Assembly: GCA_030765535.1 (NCBI GenBank)
Contig: JAVCCH010000187.1
Coordinates: 1-41,448, forward strand
Direction of reading: 5' to 3'
Length of the DNA: 41,448 nt
Source of the DNA: Candidatus Tenebribacter davisii
Lineage (GTDB): Bacteria; Cloacimonadota; Cloacimonadia; Cloacimonadales; TCS61
Shown: positions 24,760 through 33,802 of the stretch, piece after piece
Layout: each line of letters opens with the position of its first letter
Numbering within the stretch: the first letter of the stretch is position 1
Position numbers and translations under genes: made by a program
Notes under the pieces: generated by a model
What the model saw: only the letters and a program-made list of their open reading frames with translations
What the model was told of the DNA's origin: nothing
Database searches by the model: none

Positions 24760-25644
24760 ATGGAAACAAAAGATATAATAAAAAAAGTTCGTAAAATTGA
24801 GATAACGACCAGGAATCTGGTTTCTGATCTTTTTTCCGGAGAATATCACAGTTTATTCAAAGGACAAGGATTGGAATTTTCTGAAGTACGCGAATATCAA
24901 AGCGGTGACAGTTTTCGTCAAATCGACTGGAATGTTACAGCACGTCAGGGATTCCCCTACATAAAGAAATTTGAGGAAACACGTGAACTCAATGTTATGT
25001 TCTTAATTGATAGCAGTGCTTCTACCCTATTTGGAACAAAAAGTTACCTTAAATCGGAATTTATCACAGAGATCACTGCAGTTCTATCTTTCTCCGCATT
25101 ATCAAACAATGATAAAGTTGGACTGTTGCTGTTCACTGATGAAGTGGAAAAATACATTCCTCCTACAAAAGGGAAAAAATCAGCGCTCAGGATCTTGCGT
25201 GATATATTATACTTTAAACCAAAACAAACTGGCACGAATATCAAAAATGCTGTTGAATACATCTATCGTCTTATCAAGAAGCGAAGTATTATTTTTGTAA
25301 TTTCAGATTTCCTGGATACAAATTATTTAGAGAGCTTAAAAATATTAGCAAAGAAGCATGATGTAATTGCCTTGAGAATTCAGGATAAAGCTGAATTTGA
25401 GATGCCTAAAGCAGGATTACTTTATCTCCAGGATCCAGAAACTGGAAAAACATTTGCAGTTAACTCTTCTAATTCTAAATTTAGAGAAAAATATACTCAG
25501 GAAATTATGCGACAAGAATCTGAACTCTCTGAACAGTTCAGAAAAATGAAGATCGATCTTGTTACATTGAACACAGATGAACCATATACTCCTGAATTAA
25601 TGAAGTTCTTTAAATTCCGGGTTAAAATGAGGAATAAGAGGTAA
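24760..25644 (+). CDS. DUF58 protein with a VWA-like fold
   Basis: A 294-residue cytoplasmic protein. The DUF58 signature is clear: YQSGDSFRQIDWNVTARQGF, then YIKKFEETRELNVMFLIDSS. The metal-ion-dependent adhesion site DSSAS is intact. DUF58 genes almost always follow moxR, as here, 31 bases apart. They are thought to be an adaptor or substrate for the ATPase. Function in this organism is by family only. Confidence 0.94.
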   Translation: METKDIIKKVRKIEITTRNLVSDLFSGEYHSLFKGQGLEFSEVREYQSGDSFRQIDWNVTARQGFPYIKKFEETRELNVMFLIDSSASTLFGTKSYLKSEFITEITAVLSFSALSNNDKVGLLLFTDEVEKYIPPTKGKKSALRILRDILYFKPKQTGTNIKNAVEYIYRLIKKRSIIFVISDFLDTNYLESLKILAKKHDVIALRIQDKAEFEMPKAGLLYLQDPETGKTFAVNSSNSKFREKYTQEIMRQESELSEQFRKMKIDLVTLNTDEPYTPELMKFFKFRVKMRNKR

Positions 25645-25663
25645 CACAAACATCTTGTTTGTG
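25645..25663. repeat. Perfect hairpin between DUF58 and the next gene
   Basis: CACAAACA-TCT-TGTTTGTG is an eight-base perfect stem immediately after the stop codon. No T-run follows on the plus strand, so it may be an mRNA stability element rather than a terminator. Confidence 0.55.
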
Positions 25664-25671
25664 AATGTTAA

Positions 25672-26607
25672 ATGAGAAATTTAAACTTAAAAATTAAGAT
25701 TATTGCACTATTAATAATAATATTAATTCCACTTTTGGTTTTTTCTGCCGAGTTGGATTATCAACTGGAAAAACCACAAAAGCTTTTTGTAGGTACACCA
25801 TTTAAACTGCATGTGAATATTTCCTCAGCAGTTTCCGACAGTATATTTTCAACTCAACAGGATACTCTGGATATATTCATTTTAAAAGATATCCAATCAT
25901 CTGAAGAAATAGATGACAAAATCAAATCTACATTTATAGATCTCACCTATCAGCCTTTTGACACAGGTGAGTTTACCTTTCCTGAACTTGAGTTTGCCTT
26001 GAAAACTGCTGATAGCCTGGAAATACTAAAAACTAAAGAATTTATCCTGAATATCTCGTCAGTGATCACGGACAGCACAGAGGTTATCAAAGATATTGCA
26101 GCACCGCTGGCTGTTCATTTCAAATTTTTAGATTATTTTATTCCTATATTAATCATATTTTTTATCGTTTTAATTATTAAATATTTAATTAAATTAATTA
26201 GTAAATCTAAGTCCAAAGCTAAAGATGAGCCTGTGATATATGATGATAGACCTGCCTACATAATAGCTCTGGAGTTACTGAACAAACTAATAAAGAAAGA
26301 TCTACTCGGTAAAGGTGATTATTTAAACTATTATTTCAGGATCTCTTTTATTCTGCGTTTTTTCATTGAACTTCAATACAAAATAAATGCAGTTGAAATG
26401 ACAACCAGCGAGATACGAGATAATCTTAACAATACTGATTTTACAGAAAAATCTGAAATTTTGAAATTTTTGAGACATGCTGATATGGTTAAATTTGCTA
26501 AAGCTGTACCGGATAGTATTGAATCCGTTGACGCAATTAACTGGTTAGAAAATTATCTGATTACATTTGAGAAAGTAGATAAAGTTGTGGAGAGTAACAA
26601 TGCTTGA
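25672..26607 (+). CDS. Short BatD-like membrane protein
   Basis: A 311-residue protein with an N-terminal signal (cleavage near FSAEL), a periplasmic beta-sandwich domain of about 120 residues, one transmembrane helix (about 151-174) and a cytoplasmic helical tail. This is the layout of BatD-like proteins encoded between DUF58 and batA. The periplasmic part starts LDYQLEKPQKLFVGTPFKL, which resembles the first domain of BatD. The full BatD is encoded further down, so this is a second, reduced relative. Its last codons overlap the batA start. Confidence 0.7.
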   Translation: MRNLNLKIKIIALLIIILIPLLVFSAELDYQLEKPQKLFVGTPFKLHVNISSAVSDSIFSTQQDTLDIFILKDIQSSEEIDDKIKSTFIDLTYQPFDTGEFTFPELEFALKTADSLEILKTKEFILNISSVITDSTEVIKDIAAPLAVHFKFLDYFIPILIIFFIVLIIKYLIKLISKSKSKAKDEPVIYDDRPAYIIALELLNKLIKKDLLGKGDYLNYYFRISFILRFFIELQYKINAVEMTTSEIRDNLNNTDFTEKSEILKFLRHADMVKFAKAVPDSIESVDAINWLENYLITFEKVDKVVESNNA

Positions 26608-27589
26608 GTTTGTTAATCAAAAGTGGTTTTGGGCTCTTCTTATTTTAATACCCTATTTATTATATGAATTTTTTATAAACCATAAGAAAAAAGTCAGATT
26701 GATCCACAGCCGGGTTGATCTGATCAAATCAATAACAGGTAGAAGCAGTTTATTGCAGTATATTCCCATTATTATCAGAACGCTTACAATCATCTTTCTT
26801 ATCATAGCTTTGGCAAGACCTCGCATGGCTCATAAAAAACAGCAAATAACCGGGAAAGGTATTGATATCATACTAGCTATTGATGAGAGTGGAAGTATGA
26901 AAACTGTAGATTTTAAGCCCACAAATAGACTTGAAGCTGCTAAAAAAGTTGCAGCTGATTTCATTGAAAAACGTAGAAATGATCGAATTGGTCTTGTTGT
27001 TTTTTCTGATAACGCCTATACTCAATGTCCCCTTACACTCGATTATAATATTCTTATGTCCATTATGGATAAAGTCTCCATTGATGAAGATGCAAGCGGA
27101 ACAGCGATAGGAATGGGAATTGCCACATCAGTTGCCAGACTAAAGGATTCTCAGGCAAAATCTAAAGTTATTATCCTCATTACAGATGGAAGAAATAATG
27201 CCGGTGAGATCGAGCCATTCGATGCAGCAGGACTTGCTTCAGCATTCGGCGTAAAAGTCTATCCAATTGGAGTTGGGAGAAAAGGACTTGTGGATTATCC
27301 TGTTCAAACAGCTTTAGGTGTACGTTATCAGAAAGTAAAGATCGATATTGATATGGATTCACTAAATAAGATAGCTGAAATAACTGGCACAGAGCACGCA
27401 AGACTGGCATCAAATACAGAAGAATTATCAATTATTATGGATCACATAGATACAATGGAAAAAACAGAATTGAAAATAAATGATTATTTTCTTTATCAAG
27501 AATTATTTTGGAAATACATATTTGCTGCATTTATTTTAATGTTAATTGAGTTTATATTCAGAATTGTGATTAAAAAAGAAATTCCTTAG
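26600..27589 (+). CDS. batA: BatA-type von Willebrand A membrane protein
   Basis: About 329 residues, using the ATG that overlaps the previous gene's stop. Two N-terminal transmembrane helices are followed by RPRMAHKKQ, then a VWA domain starting IDIILAIDESGSM with the intact DxSxS metal site. TNRLEAAKKVAADFIEKR and LITDGRNNAGE follow. A C-terminal helix ends the protein. Bat proteins are linked to oxidative-stress tolerance in Bacteroides and to virulence in Leptospira. Likely sits in the inner membrane and works with MoxR. Confidence 0.93.
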   Translation: MLEFVNQKWFWALLILIPYLLYEFFINHKKKVRLIHSRVDLIKSITGRSSLLQYIPIIIRTLTIIFLIIALARPRMAHKKQQITGKGIDIILAIDESGSMKTVDFKPTNRLEAAKKVAADFIEKRRNDRIGLVVFSDNAYTQCPLTLDYNILMSIMDKVSIDEDASGTAIGMGIATSVARLKDSQAKSKVIILITDGRNNAGEIEPFDAAGLASAFGVKVYPIGVGRKGLVDYPVQTALGVRYQKVKIDIDMDSLNKIAEITGTEHARLASNTEELSIIMDHIDTMEKTELKINDYFLYQELFWKYIFAAFILMLIEFIFRIVIKKEIP

Positions 27590-27597
27590 GAGGAAAA

Positions 27598-29241
27598 ATG
27601 AAAAAGATTTTATTACCGCTTTTATTAGTATTAATTGTTGTTAGTTTAGGTGCAATTGAATCTACCATTTCAGCAGTTACCGTGTATGCAGATAGAGCAC
27701 AAATAACACGTTCTGCTAATACTTATTTTACCAAAGGGGAACATAAGATACTGTTTGATGATCTTCCTCAAACTATTGAACAAAACAGCATACAGGCAAA
27801 CGGAAAAGGAAACGCAATAATTCGTGATGTAACTTTTAAAACTGAACAATTTGCTGAAATAACAGATGAGACTAAGAAAGCTCTTTCAGATAAACTGCAA
27901 CAGTTGCAATACACGCAAAAAGAGTTAAATGATAAGACATCGCAAGCAAGCAATCTGAAACAAGTTGTTGTAAATATTCTTGCAAAACTTACAAGTACCA
28001 GCGAGGAGACAGAGAATGTTGAACTTGATCCGGAAAAATGGATCAAAATGGTAGAATTCTATCGTACTAAGCAGGCAGCACTCGATCAGGAAATCAGGGA
28101 AACAGATAGATCTAAAAGAGAACTTATTGGAGAAATCGATAAAGTTAGCCGAGAACTCCAAGAGCTGGGTCAACTAGCTTATAAATATAAGAATATGGTT
28201 GAAATTCTGGTTGATGTAAAAAAAGATGGTAATCTTAAACTTGACCTGTCTTATATTGTTTACGGTCCTTCCTGGACACCTGTTTATGATCTTAGAGTAG
28301 ATTCCGAATATAAAACAATGCATCTTACCTATAAAAGTAATATTTTTCAAACAACAGGTGAAGACTGGAAGAATGTAGATCTTAAACTATCTACTGCAAA
28401 ACCGAATATCAGTTCTCAGCCACCTGAATTGTATCCTCAGTATATTTCAATTTACAGTCCACAACCAATGAGAGGTACAAAACAAAAAATGAGTGCCAGG
28501 TCTGGAATGAGTAATGAAATGGCTACTTCAATTGAGGGAATGACAGCATCAAGAGTTTATCAAGAAATGGATATGCTTGATATCGAACATTCCGTTTCAA
28601 CTGTTGAATCCGGTGCAACTTCAGTTGTTTTTGATATTGATGGCAGCAACACAATAAAAAGTGATAACGAACCGCATATGGTTACAATTACAATCCAAGA
28701 ATTTCCGGCAGGATTCCGATATTCAGCAATCCCAAAAAATTCACAATTTGCTTATCTGAAGGCTAAAGTGAAAAATGATTCTGATTATCCATTCCTACCT
28801 GGAGATACAAATGTATTTTTAGACAACAATTTTGTAGCAAATTCATATTTGAAAGCGGTAGCACCAACAGAAGAGTTCTGGACGTTTTTAGGTGTAGATG
28901 AATCAATTAAAGTAGAGTACAAATTCGTGAAGAAATATGATGAGACTGGTGGGATATTTGTTGAGAAAAATAAGAAGATATTTGAATATCTCATCAAGAT
29001 AACAAACAACAAAAAAACACAAGAAGAGATCGTAGTATGGGATCAACTTCCAATCTCACAAAATGAAAAAATTAAAGTAAAATTGATCGAGCCTAACTAT
29101 AAAGATGACACAGAGATCTTGAAGATCAATGAGCATAAATATGTTGAATGGTTTTTCAATCCTAAACCCGGTGAAAAGTTAAATATCCCATTCAAATTTT
29201 CTGTTGAATATCCCATTGGCACACAAATTAAAGGACTATAG
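27598..29241 (+). CDS. DUF4139/MuiA-like secreted protein inside the bat operon
   Basis: A 547-residue protein with a cleavable signal (first ~19 residues). The N-terminal DUF4140 pattern ISAVTVYADRAQITRSA is followed by a coiled coil (about 85-205). The DUF4139 part follows, with LDLSYIVYGPSWTPVYDLRV and TTGEDWKNVDLKLSTAKP, and ends in a beta domain. Such proteins are called mucoidy inhibitor A-like; their role is unknown. It lies between batA and batB, nine and 19 bases from each, so it is co-expressed with the Bat complex. This position is unusual to me. A TAGGAGG ribosome site supports the start. Confidence 0.88.
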   Translation: MKKILLPLLLVLIVVSLGAIESTISAVTVYADRAQITRSANTYFTKGEHKILFDDLPQTIEQNSIQANGKGNAIIRDVTFKTEQFAEITDETKKALSDKLQQLQYTQKELNDKTSQASNLKQVVVNILAKLTSTSEETENVELDPEKWIKMVEFYRTKQAALDQEIRETDRSKRELIGEIDKVSRELQELGQLAYKYKNMVEILVDVKKDGNLKLDLSYIVYGPSWTPVYDLRVDSEYKTMHLTYKSNIFQTTGEDWKNVDLKLSTAKPNISSQPPELYPQYISIYSPQPMRGTKQKMSARSGMSNEMATSIEGMTASRVYQEMDMLDIEHSVSTVESGATSVVFDIDGSNTIKSDNEPHMVTITIQEFPAGFRYSAIPKNSQFAYLKAKVKNDSDYPFLPGDTNVFLDNNFVANSYLKAVAPTEEFWTFLGVDESIKVEYKFVKKYDETGGIFVEKNKKIFEYLIKITNNKKTQEEIVVWDQLPISQNEKIKVKLIEPNYKDDTEILKINEHKYVEWFFNPKPGEKLNIPFKFSVEYPIGTQIKGL

Positions 29242-29260
29242 TTTTTTGGAGAGTAAATAG

Positions 29261-30274
29261 ATGCATTGGGGAAATCCATATTTGTTGTTCCTGATAATAC
29301 TGATCCCGGTATTCCTGATACTGGTTGGTGTGGCTAATCATAATAGAAAAAATAATTTCTCAAAATTCGCTGAAGTAAAATTCTTTGATTTCTTTATGCA
29401 GCAGTTTTCCGGTTTCCACTGGTCACTGAAAAATTTCATATTTGTTTTTGCTTTTCTGTTCATCATAATTGCTCTGGCCAGACCGCGTTGGAATAAGGAA
29501 GTTCAGATCATTAAAAAAGAAGGAATCGATATTGTTGTAGCGATTGATGTATCCAAAAGTATGGATGCAACTGATATTCAACCAAGCAGGATCATGAGAG
29601 CCAAAGATCAGATCTCACTTTTTACTGATCAACTCAAAGGTGATAGAATAGCTATAGTTGCTTTTGCAGGTAAAAGCTTTGTGCAATGCCCACTCACAAA
29701 TGATTATGAAGCTGTAAAATTATTCTTGAATCTTCTGGATACAGAGACAGTTCCGTCCTATGGCACTGATATTGGTGAAGCGATTACCAGCGCATTAGAA
29801 TTATTTGGAGAGAAGGAAAAACATAAAGTCATTATCATAGTTAGTGATGGAGAAGATCTGGAGAAAAATGCTACAAAAATCGCAGAAGAAGCTGGTAAAC
29901 AGAATACCATTATATATACTTTGGGTATAGGTTCACCGGAAGGCAGTACAATTCCCATTAAAAAAAGATCTGGTGATATTGTTTATGCTAAGGACGATAA
30001 AGGCGATATTGTTTTTACTAAACTCGATATAACAACCCTTACACAGATAGCTAAAAAAGGTAATGGACGCTTCTTCCCTATTACTCCTCAACAATCAGAA
30101 ATATTTGAAATATTGAAAAATATTAATTCTATTGAGAAAAAGAAATTTGATTCTAAAGAATATGTAAGATTCAAAGAGCAATACAAATACTTTGTCGTTG
30201 CTGCCTTGATATTATTACTGATAGAATCTCTAATAATTTACAAAAAGAAAACAAAGTTCAAAAGAGTACTATAA
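29261..30274 (+). CDS. batB: BatB-type von Willebrand A membrane protein
   Basis: A 337-residue protein with two N-terminal helices and the RPRWNKEVQ linker. The VWA domain has GIDIVVAIDVSKSM (DxSxS intact), QPSRIMRAKDQISLF, FAGKSFVQCPLTNDYEAV and VSDGEDLEKNA. A helix near 308-325 anchors the C-terminus. It is the second VWA partner of BatA, with which it is known or thought to assemble. Its stop overlaps the start of batC by one base. Confidence 0.94.
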   Translation: MHWGNPYLLFLIILIPVFLILVGVANHNRKNNFSKFAEVKFFDFFMQQFSGFHWSLKNFIFVFAFLFIIIALARPRWNKEVQIIKKEGIDIVVAIDVSKSMDATDIQPSRIMRAKDQISLFTDQLKGDRIAIVAFAGKSFVQCPLTNDYEAVKLFLNLLDTETVPSYGTDIGEAITSALELFGEKEKHKVIIIVSDGEDLEKNATKIAEEAGKQNTIIYTLGIGSPEGSTIPIKKRSGDIVYAKDDKGDIVFTKLDITTLTQIAKKGNGRFFPITPQQSEIFEILKNINSIEKKKFDSKEYVRFKEQYKYFVVAALILLLIESLIIYKKKTKFKRVL

Positions 30275-31011
30275 TGAAAACAAAATTATTTATTCTATTT
30301 CTGATATTAACTTCTTCACTTCTGTATTCTGAAGTTTTAAATTATGATAAAGCAATCAGAAACTTGAAAGGAGTTAAATCATACAGTAATGAAGACTTTG
30401 AAAATTCTGAAAAAATATTTGAACAAAATTCAATCAAATATCCTGAAGATCCCAAACTACATTATAATCAGGCAAATAGTCAGGTTAAAAATGGTAAACT
30501 GGAAGAAGCTGAACAGAATTACAAACTAGCTTTAAACAACGATAAATTCAAGGCTAGATCAAAGGCTTTGCAAAATATGGGAAATGTAAAATTTCTGCAA
30601 AAAGATTACAAGAATGCTATCAAGAACTTCAGAGAATCACTGATCGAAGATCCCCAAAATACCGATGCACGCTATAATTACGAACTTGCAGCTAAAATGC
30701 TGCAGCGTCAACAACAACAAAAACAACAACAAGACAAAAACAAAAATGATCAAGATAAAAAAGACGAAGAAAAAAATAAACAAAAGCAAAAACAAGATAA
30801 ACAGGATGATGAGCAAAAAGAACAAGAGCAAAAGCAAGATGAACAGAAACAAGATGAAAAACAAAAGTCTCAAGAACAAAAAATGAAAGAACAAAAGAAA
30901 GAAGATGCTGAAAAGATCTTGAAAGCATTAATGCAAAAAGAGAAAGAAGAGATGCAAAAAGAGAAAGAGAAAATGAATGTTGACAGAACAAAAACTGGTA
31001 AATACTGGTAG
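30274..31011 (+). CDS. batC: BatC-type tetratricopeptide protein with a charged low-complexity tail
   Basis: A 245-residue secreted or periplasmic protein. After a signal peptide, two to three TPR units span about 35-140 (YPEDPKLHYNQANSQVKNGK; FRESLIEDPQNTDARYNYEL). From about 146 to 235 the sequence is almost wholly Gln, Lys, Asp and Glu. The DNA there is a purine-rich, A-heavy run. This tail is typical of BatC in several phyla. It probably scaffolds the other Bat proteins in the periplasm. Confidence 0.88.
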   Translation: MKTKLFILFLILTSSLLYSEVLNYDKAIRNLKGVKSYSNEDFENSEKIFEQNSIKYPEDPKLHYNQANSQVKNGKLEEAEQNYKLALNNDKFKARSKALQNMGNVKFLQKDYKNAIKNFRESLIEDPQNTDARYNYELAAKMLQRQQQQKQQQDKNKNDQDKKDEEKNKQKQKQDKQDDEQKEQEQKQDEQKQDEKQKSQEQKMKEQKKEDAEKILKALMQKEKEEMQKEKEKMNVDRTKTGKYW

Positions 31012-31034
31012 TTCATAGTTAATTTAAGGAAATA

Positions 31035-32807
31035 ATGAAAAAAATATTTTTTATCAGTTTAATTATAGTTTCTCAGCTTCTGTTGGCCCAAACAATAGAA
31101 GTAGATTCATATGTAGATAAAAACAAGATTGGGATATCTGACCTTTTAAAATTTACACTTGAAATATCAGGTGAAGATGTTGGGAATATTTCAACCCCGG
31201 GATTACCAGAAATAAAAAACTTTGAAAACCTTGGCTCATCAACTTCTTCTTCATCTTCTTATTCTTTTGTAAATGGTAAAATGAACTCGAAAGTTACTAA
31301 AAGCTATAAATATACACTACGCCCTCTTAATACTGGAAACTATCTAATTCCTCCAATCACAATTAAACTAAAACAACAAACATTTACTACTGATCCCGTT
31401 CATATAACTGTTATCAAAGGTTCTACTCATCCGGCTCCACCTACCTCTCCTAACTTCAGCCGACAATCCAACGCCTCTGTTGACCTCAGCGATAACCTTT
31501 TCATGATCACAGATATTAGTAAAACGAGTGCTTACGAAGGTGAACCATTAATTGTTGAATATAAGCTTTATTCCAGGTATGATATAGCTAATCTGGCATT
31601 TGCCGGAGATACAAATTTCGAAGGTTTCTGGAAAGAAGATATTTTTATTCCTAAGAGCATTAGCTTCAAACGGGAAACCTATAAAGGTGTTATGTACAAT
31701 AAAATGCTTATGCGATCTGTTGCACTATTCCCAACTAAAAGTGGAAATATCAAGATCCCGTCCTTAGAATTAAATGTTGATGTAAGAACTCAATCACAGA
31801 GCTTTTTCGATTTTGGTACGACAAAAAAATACAACATTAAAAGTGAACCAAAAACTGTTATAATTCATTCAATTCCACAAAATGATAGACCAGCAACATT
31901 TTCAAATGCAGTAGGAAATTTTAATATCTCCAGTAAAATAAGCCAGACTCAGATGAAAGTTGGAGATTCATTTACTTACACAATCACAATAAATGGAATG
32001 GGAAATCTTAAACAGTTCGATCTCCCAATAGTTAAGGAAGTTAATAACCTCCGATTTCTAGATCCTGAAATTTCAACAAGCATTAATAATAATAAAATAT
32101 CAGGCAAGAAAACAATAAAATACCTGATTATAGCACAGGAGAAGGGGAACTACACTCTTTCTTCTGAATCATTTAGCTATTTTGATACCTCTTCAGGCAA
32201 ATATAAAATATTAAAGACAAAACCATATAATTTAAAAGTTGGCGAAGGTGATCTTACTTATGTTGCCAGTAGTGGTGCACAATCTATTGTGAATAAGGAA
32301 GGTTCGGATATTGGTTTTATCATAACTGATAGTTTACTTGTTTCAAAGAAAGTTTACTTTAATACATTTAGGTATTGGTTTATCTGGCTTATTGTTTTGC
32401 TTTTTATTCCAGTTTCCGTTTTGTATTCAAAAGAGAAAAGTAAACTAGCGGGTAATATTGATTATACACGCCAGAAGAAAGCTAATAGAATATTAAAGAA
32501 ATATATGAAAGAAGCAAGCAAATTCGCCAGCAATGATGATCAAAGATTTTATGCTGCTGCACAGCTGGGATTAAGCAGTTACCTGGCAGATAAACTAAAA
32601 GAGCCACGCGGAAGTTCGAGCGATGATATTCTTACTGAATTAGCCTTAAAAAAATTCCCGGTTGAGCTTATAGAAAAAATAAAGAAACTCTTTGAGACTT
32701 GTGATCAAGCACGATTTATGCCTGGTGGATTTTCTCAAGAGAAAATTGAACTTGATTTCCAACATGTTAAAGAAACCATAAATGATATTATGAAATGTAA
32801 ATTTTAG
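31035..32807 (+). CDS. batD: BatD oxygen-tolerance protein
   Basis: A 590-residue protein with a signal ending LLLAQ, followed by repeated beta-sandwich domains (VDSYVDKNKIGISDLLKFTL; YKYTLRPLNTGNYLIPPITI; MKVGDSFTYTITINGMGNLK). One transmembrane helix lies near 448-468, and a helical cytoplasmic tail contains RGSSSDDILTEL. This is the full-length BatD layout. The short BatD-like gene earlier in the locus is probably a relative of its first domain. It starts 23 bases after batC. Confidence 0.92.
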   Translation: MKKIFFISLIIVSQLLLAQTIEVDSYVDKNKIGISDLLKFTLEISGEDVGNISTPGLPEIKNFENLGSSTSSSSSYSFVNGKMNSKVTKSYKYTLRPLNTGNYLIPPITIKLKQQTFTTDPVHITVIKGSTHPAPPTSPNFSRQSNASVDLSDNLFMITDISKTSAYEGEPLIVEYKLYSRYDIANLAFAGDTNFEGFWKEDIFIPKSISFKRETYKGVMYNKMLMRSVALFPTKSGNIKIPSLELNVDVRTQSQSFFDFGTTKKYNIKSEPKTVIIHSIPQNDRPATFSNAVGNFNISSKISQTQMKVGDSFTYTITINGMGNLKQFDLPIVKEVNNLRFLDPEISTSINNNKISGKKTIKYLIIAQEKGNYTLSSESFSYFDTSSGKYKILKTKPYNLKVGEGDLTYVASSGAQSIVNKEGSDIGFIITDSLLVSKKVYFNTFRYWFIWLIVLLFIPVSVLYSKEKSKLAGNIDYTRQKKANRILKKYMKEASKFASNDDQRFYAAAQLGLSSYLADKLKEPRGSSSDDILTELALKKFPVELIEKIKKLFETCDQARFMPGGFSQEKIELDFQHVKETINDIMKCKF

Positions 32808-32828
32808 TTATATAGGATTAATTTAAAT

Positions 32829-33593
32829 ATGAAAAAAATTATGTTACTTTCACTCTTGTGGACTATTTGTACCAGCATCTTTGCCGTAAGTCAAACTGGA
32901 TTAACATTCAGGGAAGCTATTGAATCATACAATAATAAAGATTATCAAACTTCTCTTACAAAATTCAGCATGATAGAGAATGAAGGGATAATCAACGCTG
33001 ATCTATATTACAATATTGGCAACTGCTATTTCAGGATTAATGAAGTAGGCAGAGCAATACTCTATTTCAAAAAAGCACTAAAAGTAAGATCAGATCACAA
33101 AGCAGCTCGTAGAAACCTGGAGTATGCTTTCACATTTACTAAAGATAAGCAGGAATCTGAAAATGAAAATGTTATCAGATCATTCTGGTTAAAGGCTTTT
33201 GACTCAATTTCTATAAACCTGATAGCAATAATTACACTATTAATTTTTATAATTATAATTATGCTCATTTGTTTAATGATAATTCACTATAGAAATCGCG
33301 AAAAGACAGTTCCCATATTTCTTACAACTATTTTCATTTTTCTTTTTACTGCATTTCTTATTATCAGTATATTGAAGTGGCAGGAATTCCACAAAACAGA
33401 CGAAGCTGTTTTACTCAGTACTTCCGCTATTGGTTATAGTGGTCCCAGTGAAGATTTCACCCGTGTATTCACAATTCACGAAGGAATGGTTTTAACAATT
33501 GAAAGAATTGAAGGTAACTGGAGTTTGATCAAACTGGAAAATGGACTTGGCGGTTGGATAATAAGCGATACTTATGTTAAGATAGAACTTTAG
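32829..33593 (+). CDS. batE: BatE-type protein: TPR, two membrane helices, SH3 domain
   Basis: A 254-residue protein. A signal peptide is followed by TPR units (about 25-105, with NADLYYNIGNCYFRINEVGR), two transmembrane helices (about 126-152 and 160-183) and a bacterial SH3 domain. The SH3 begins near AVLLSTSAIGYSGPSEDFTR and closes with WSLIKLENGLGGWI. This is the usual BatE layout. It is the last gene of the bat operon; after its stop the DNA turns to repeats. Confidence 0.88.
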   Translation: MKKIMLLSLLWTICTSIFAVSQTGLTFREAIESYNNKDYQTSLTKFSMIENEGIINADLYYNIGNCYFRINEVGRAILYFKKALKVRSDHKAARRNLEYAFTFTKDKQESENENVIRSFWLKAFDSISINLIAIITLLIFIIIIMLICLMIIHYRNREKTVPIFLTTIFIFLFTAFLIISILKWQEFHKTDEAVLLSTSAIGYSGPSEDFTRVFTIHEGMVLTIERIEGNWSLIKLENGLGGWIISDTYVKIEL

Positions 33594-33607
33594 ATATGGA
33601 GAATGAA

Positions 33608-33762
33608 AATCCAATATCCAACAAGGAATGTCCAATAATGAAGTATAAAAAACTTGGATATTCGATATTCCGTGTTCAAAAAGTCGGCTTGCGATAGCAA
33701 ACGATTTATCTGCTTCGGTTGGTTATTCAATATCTAACAAGGAATTATCAATGTTGAAGTAT
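33608..33762. repeat. Imperfect direct repeats in the gap after batE
   Basis: Two copies of a 39-40 base unit, AATCCAATATCCAACAAGGA... and ATTCAATATCTAACAAGGA..., each running to TGAAGTATA, occur about 115 bases apart. Between them lies TTGCGATAGCAA, the same small hairpin type as near 2739 and 2859. No gene is visible in the 209 bases between batE and the next gene. Confidence 0.6.
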
Positions 33763-33802
33763 AAGAAAGTTAAAGATTTTCGCAATGGTTGCTAGGAAAA
33801 AT

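Noticed and set aside
30690-30990. Microsatellite or expanded repeat in batC
   Set aside because: The A-rich run encodes a Gln/Lys/Glu tail that is common in BatC proteins, and the frame is intact.
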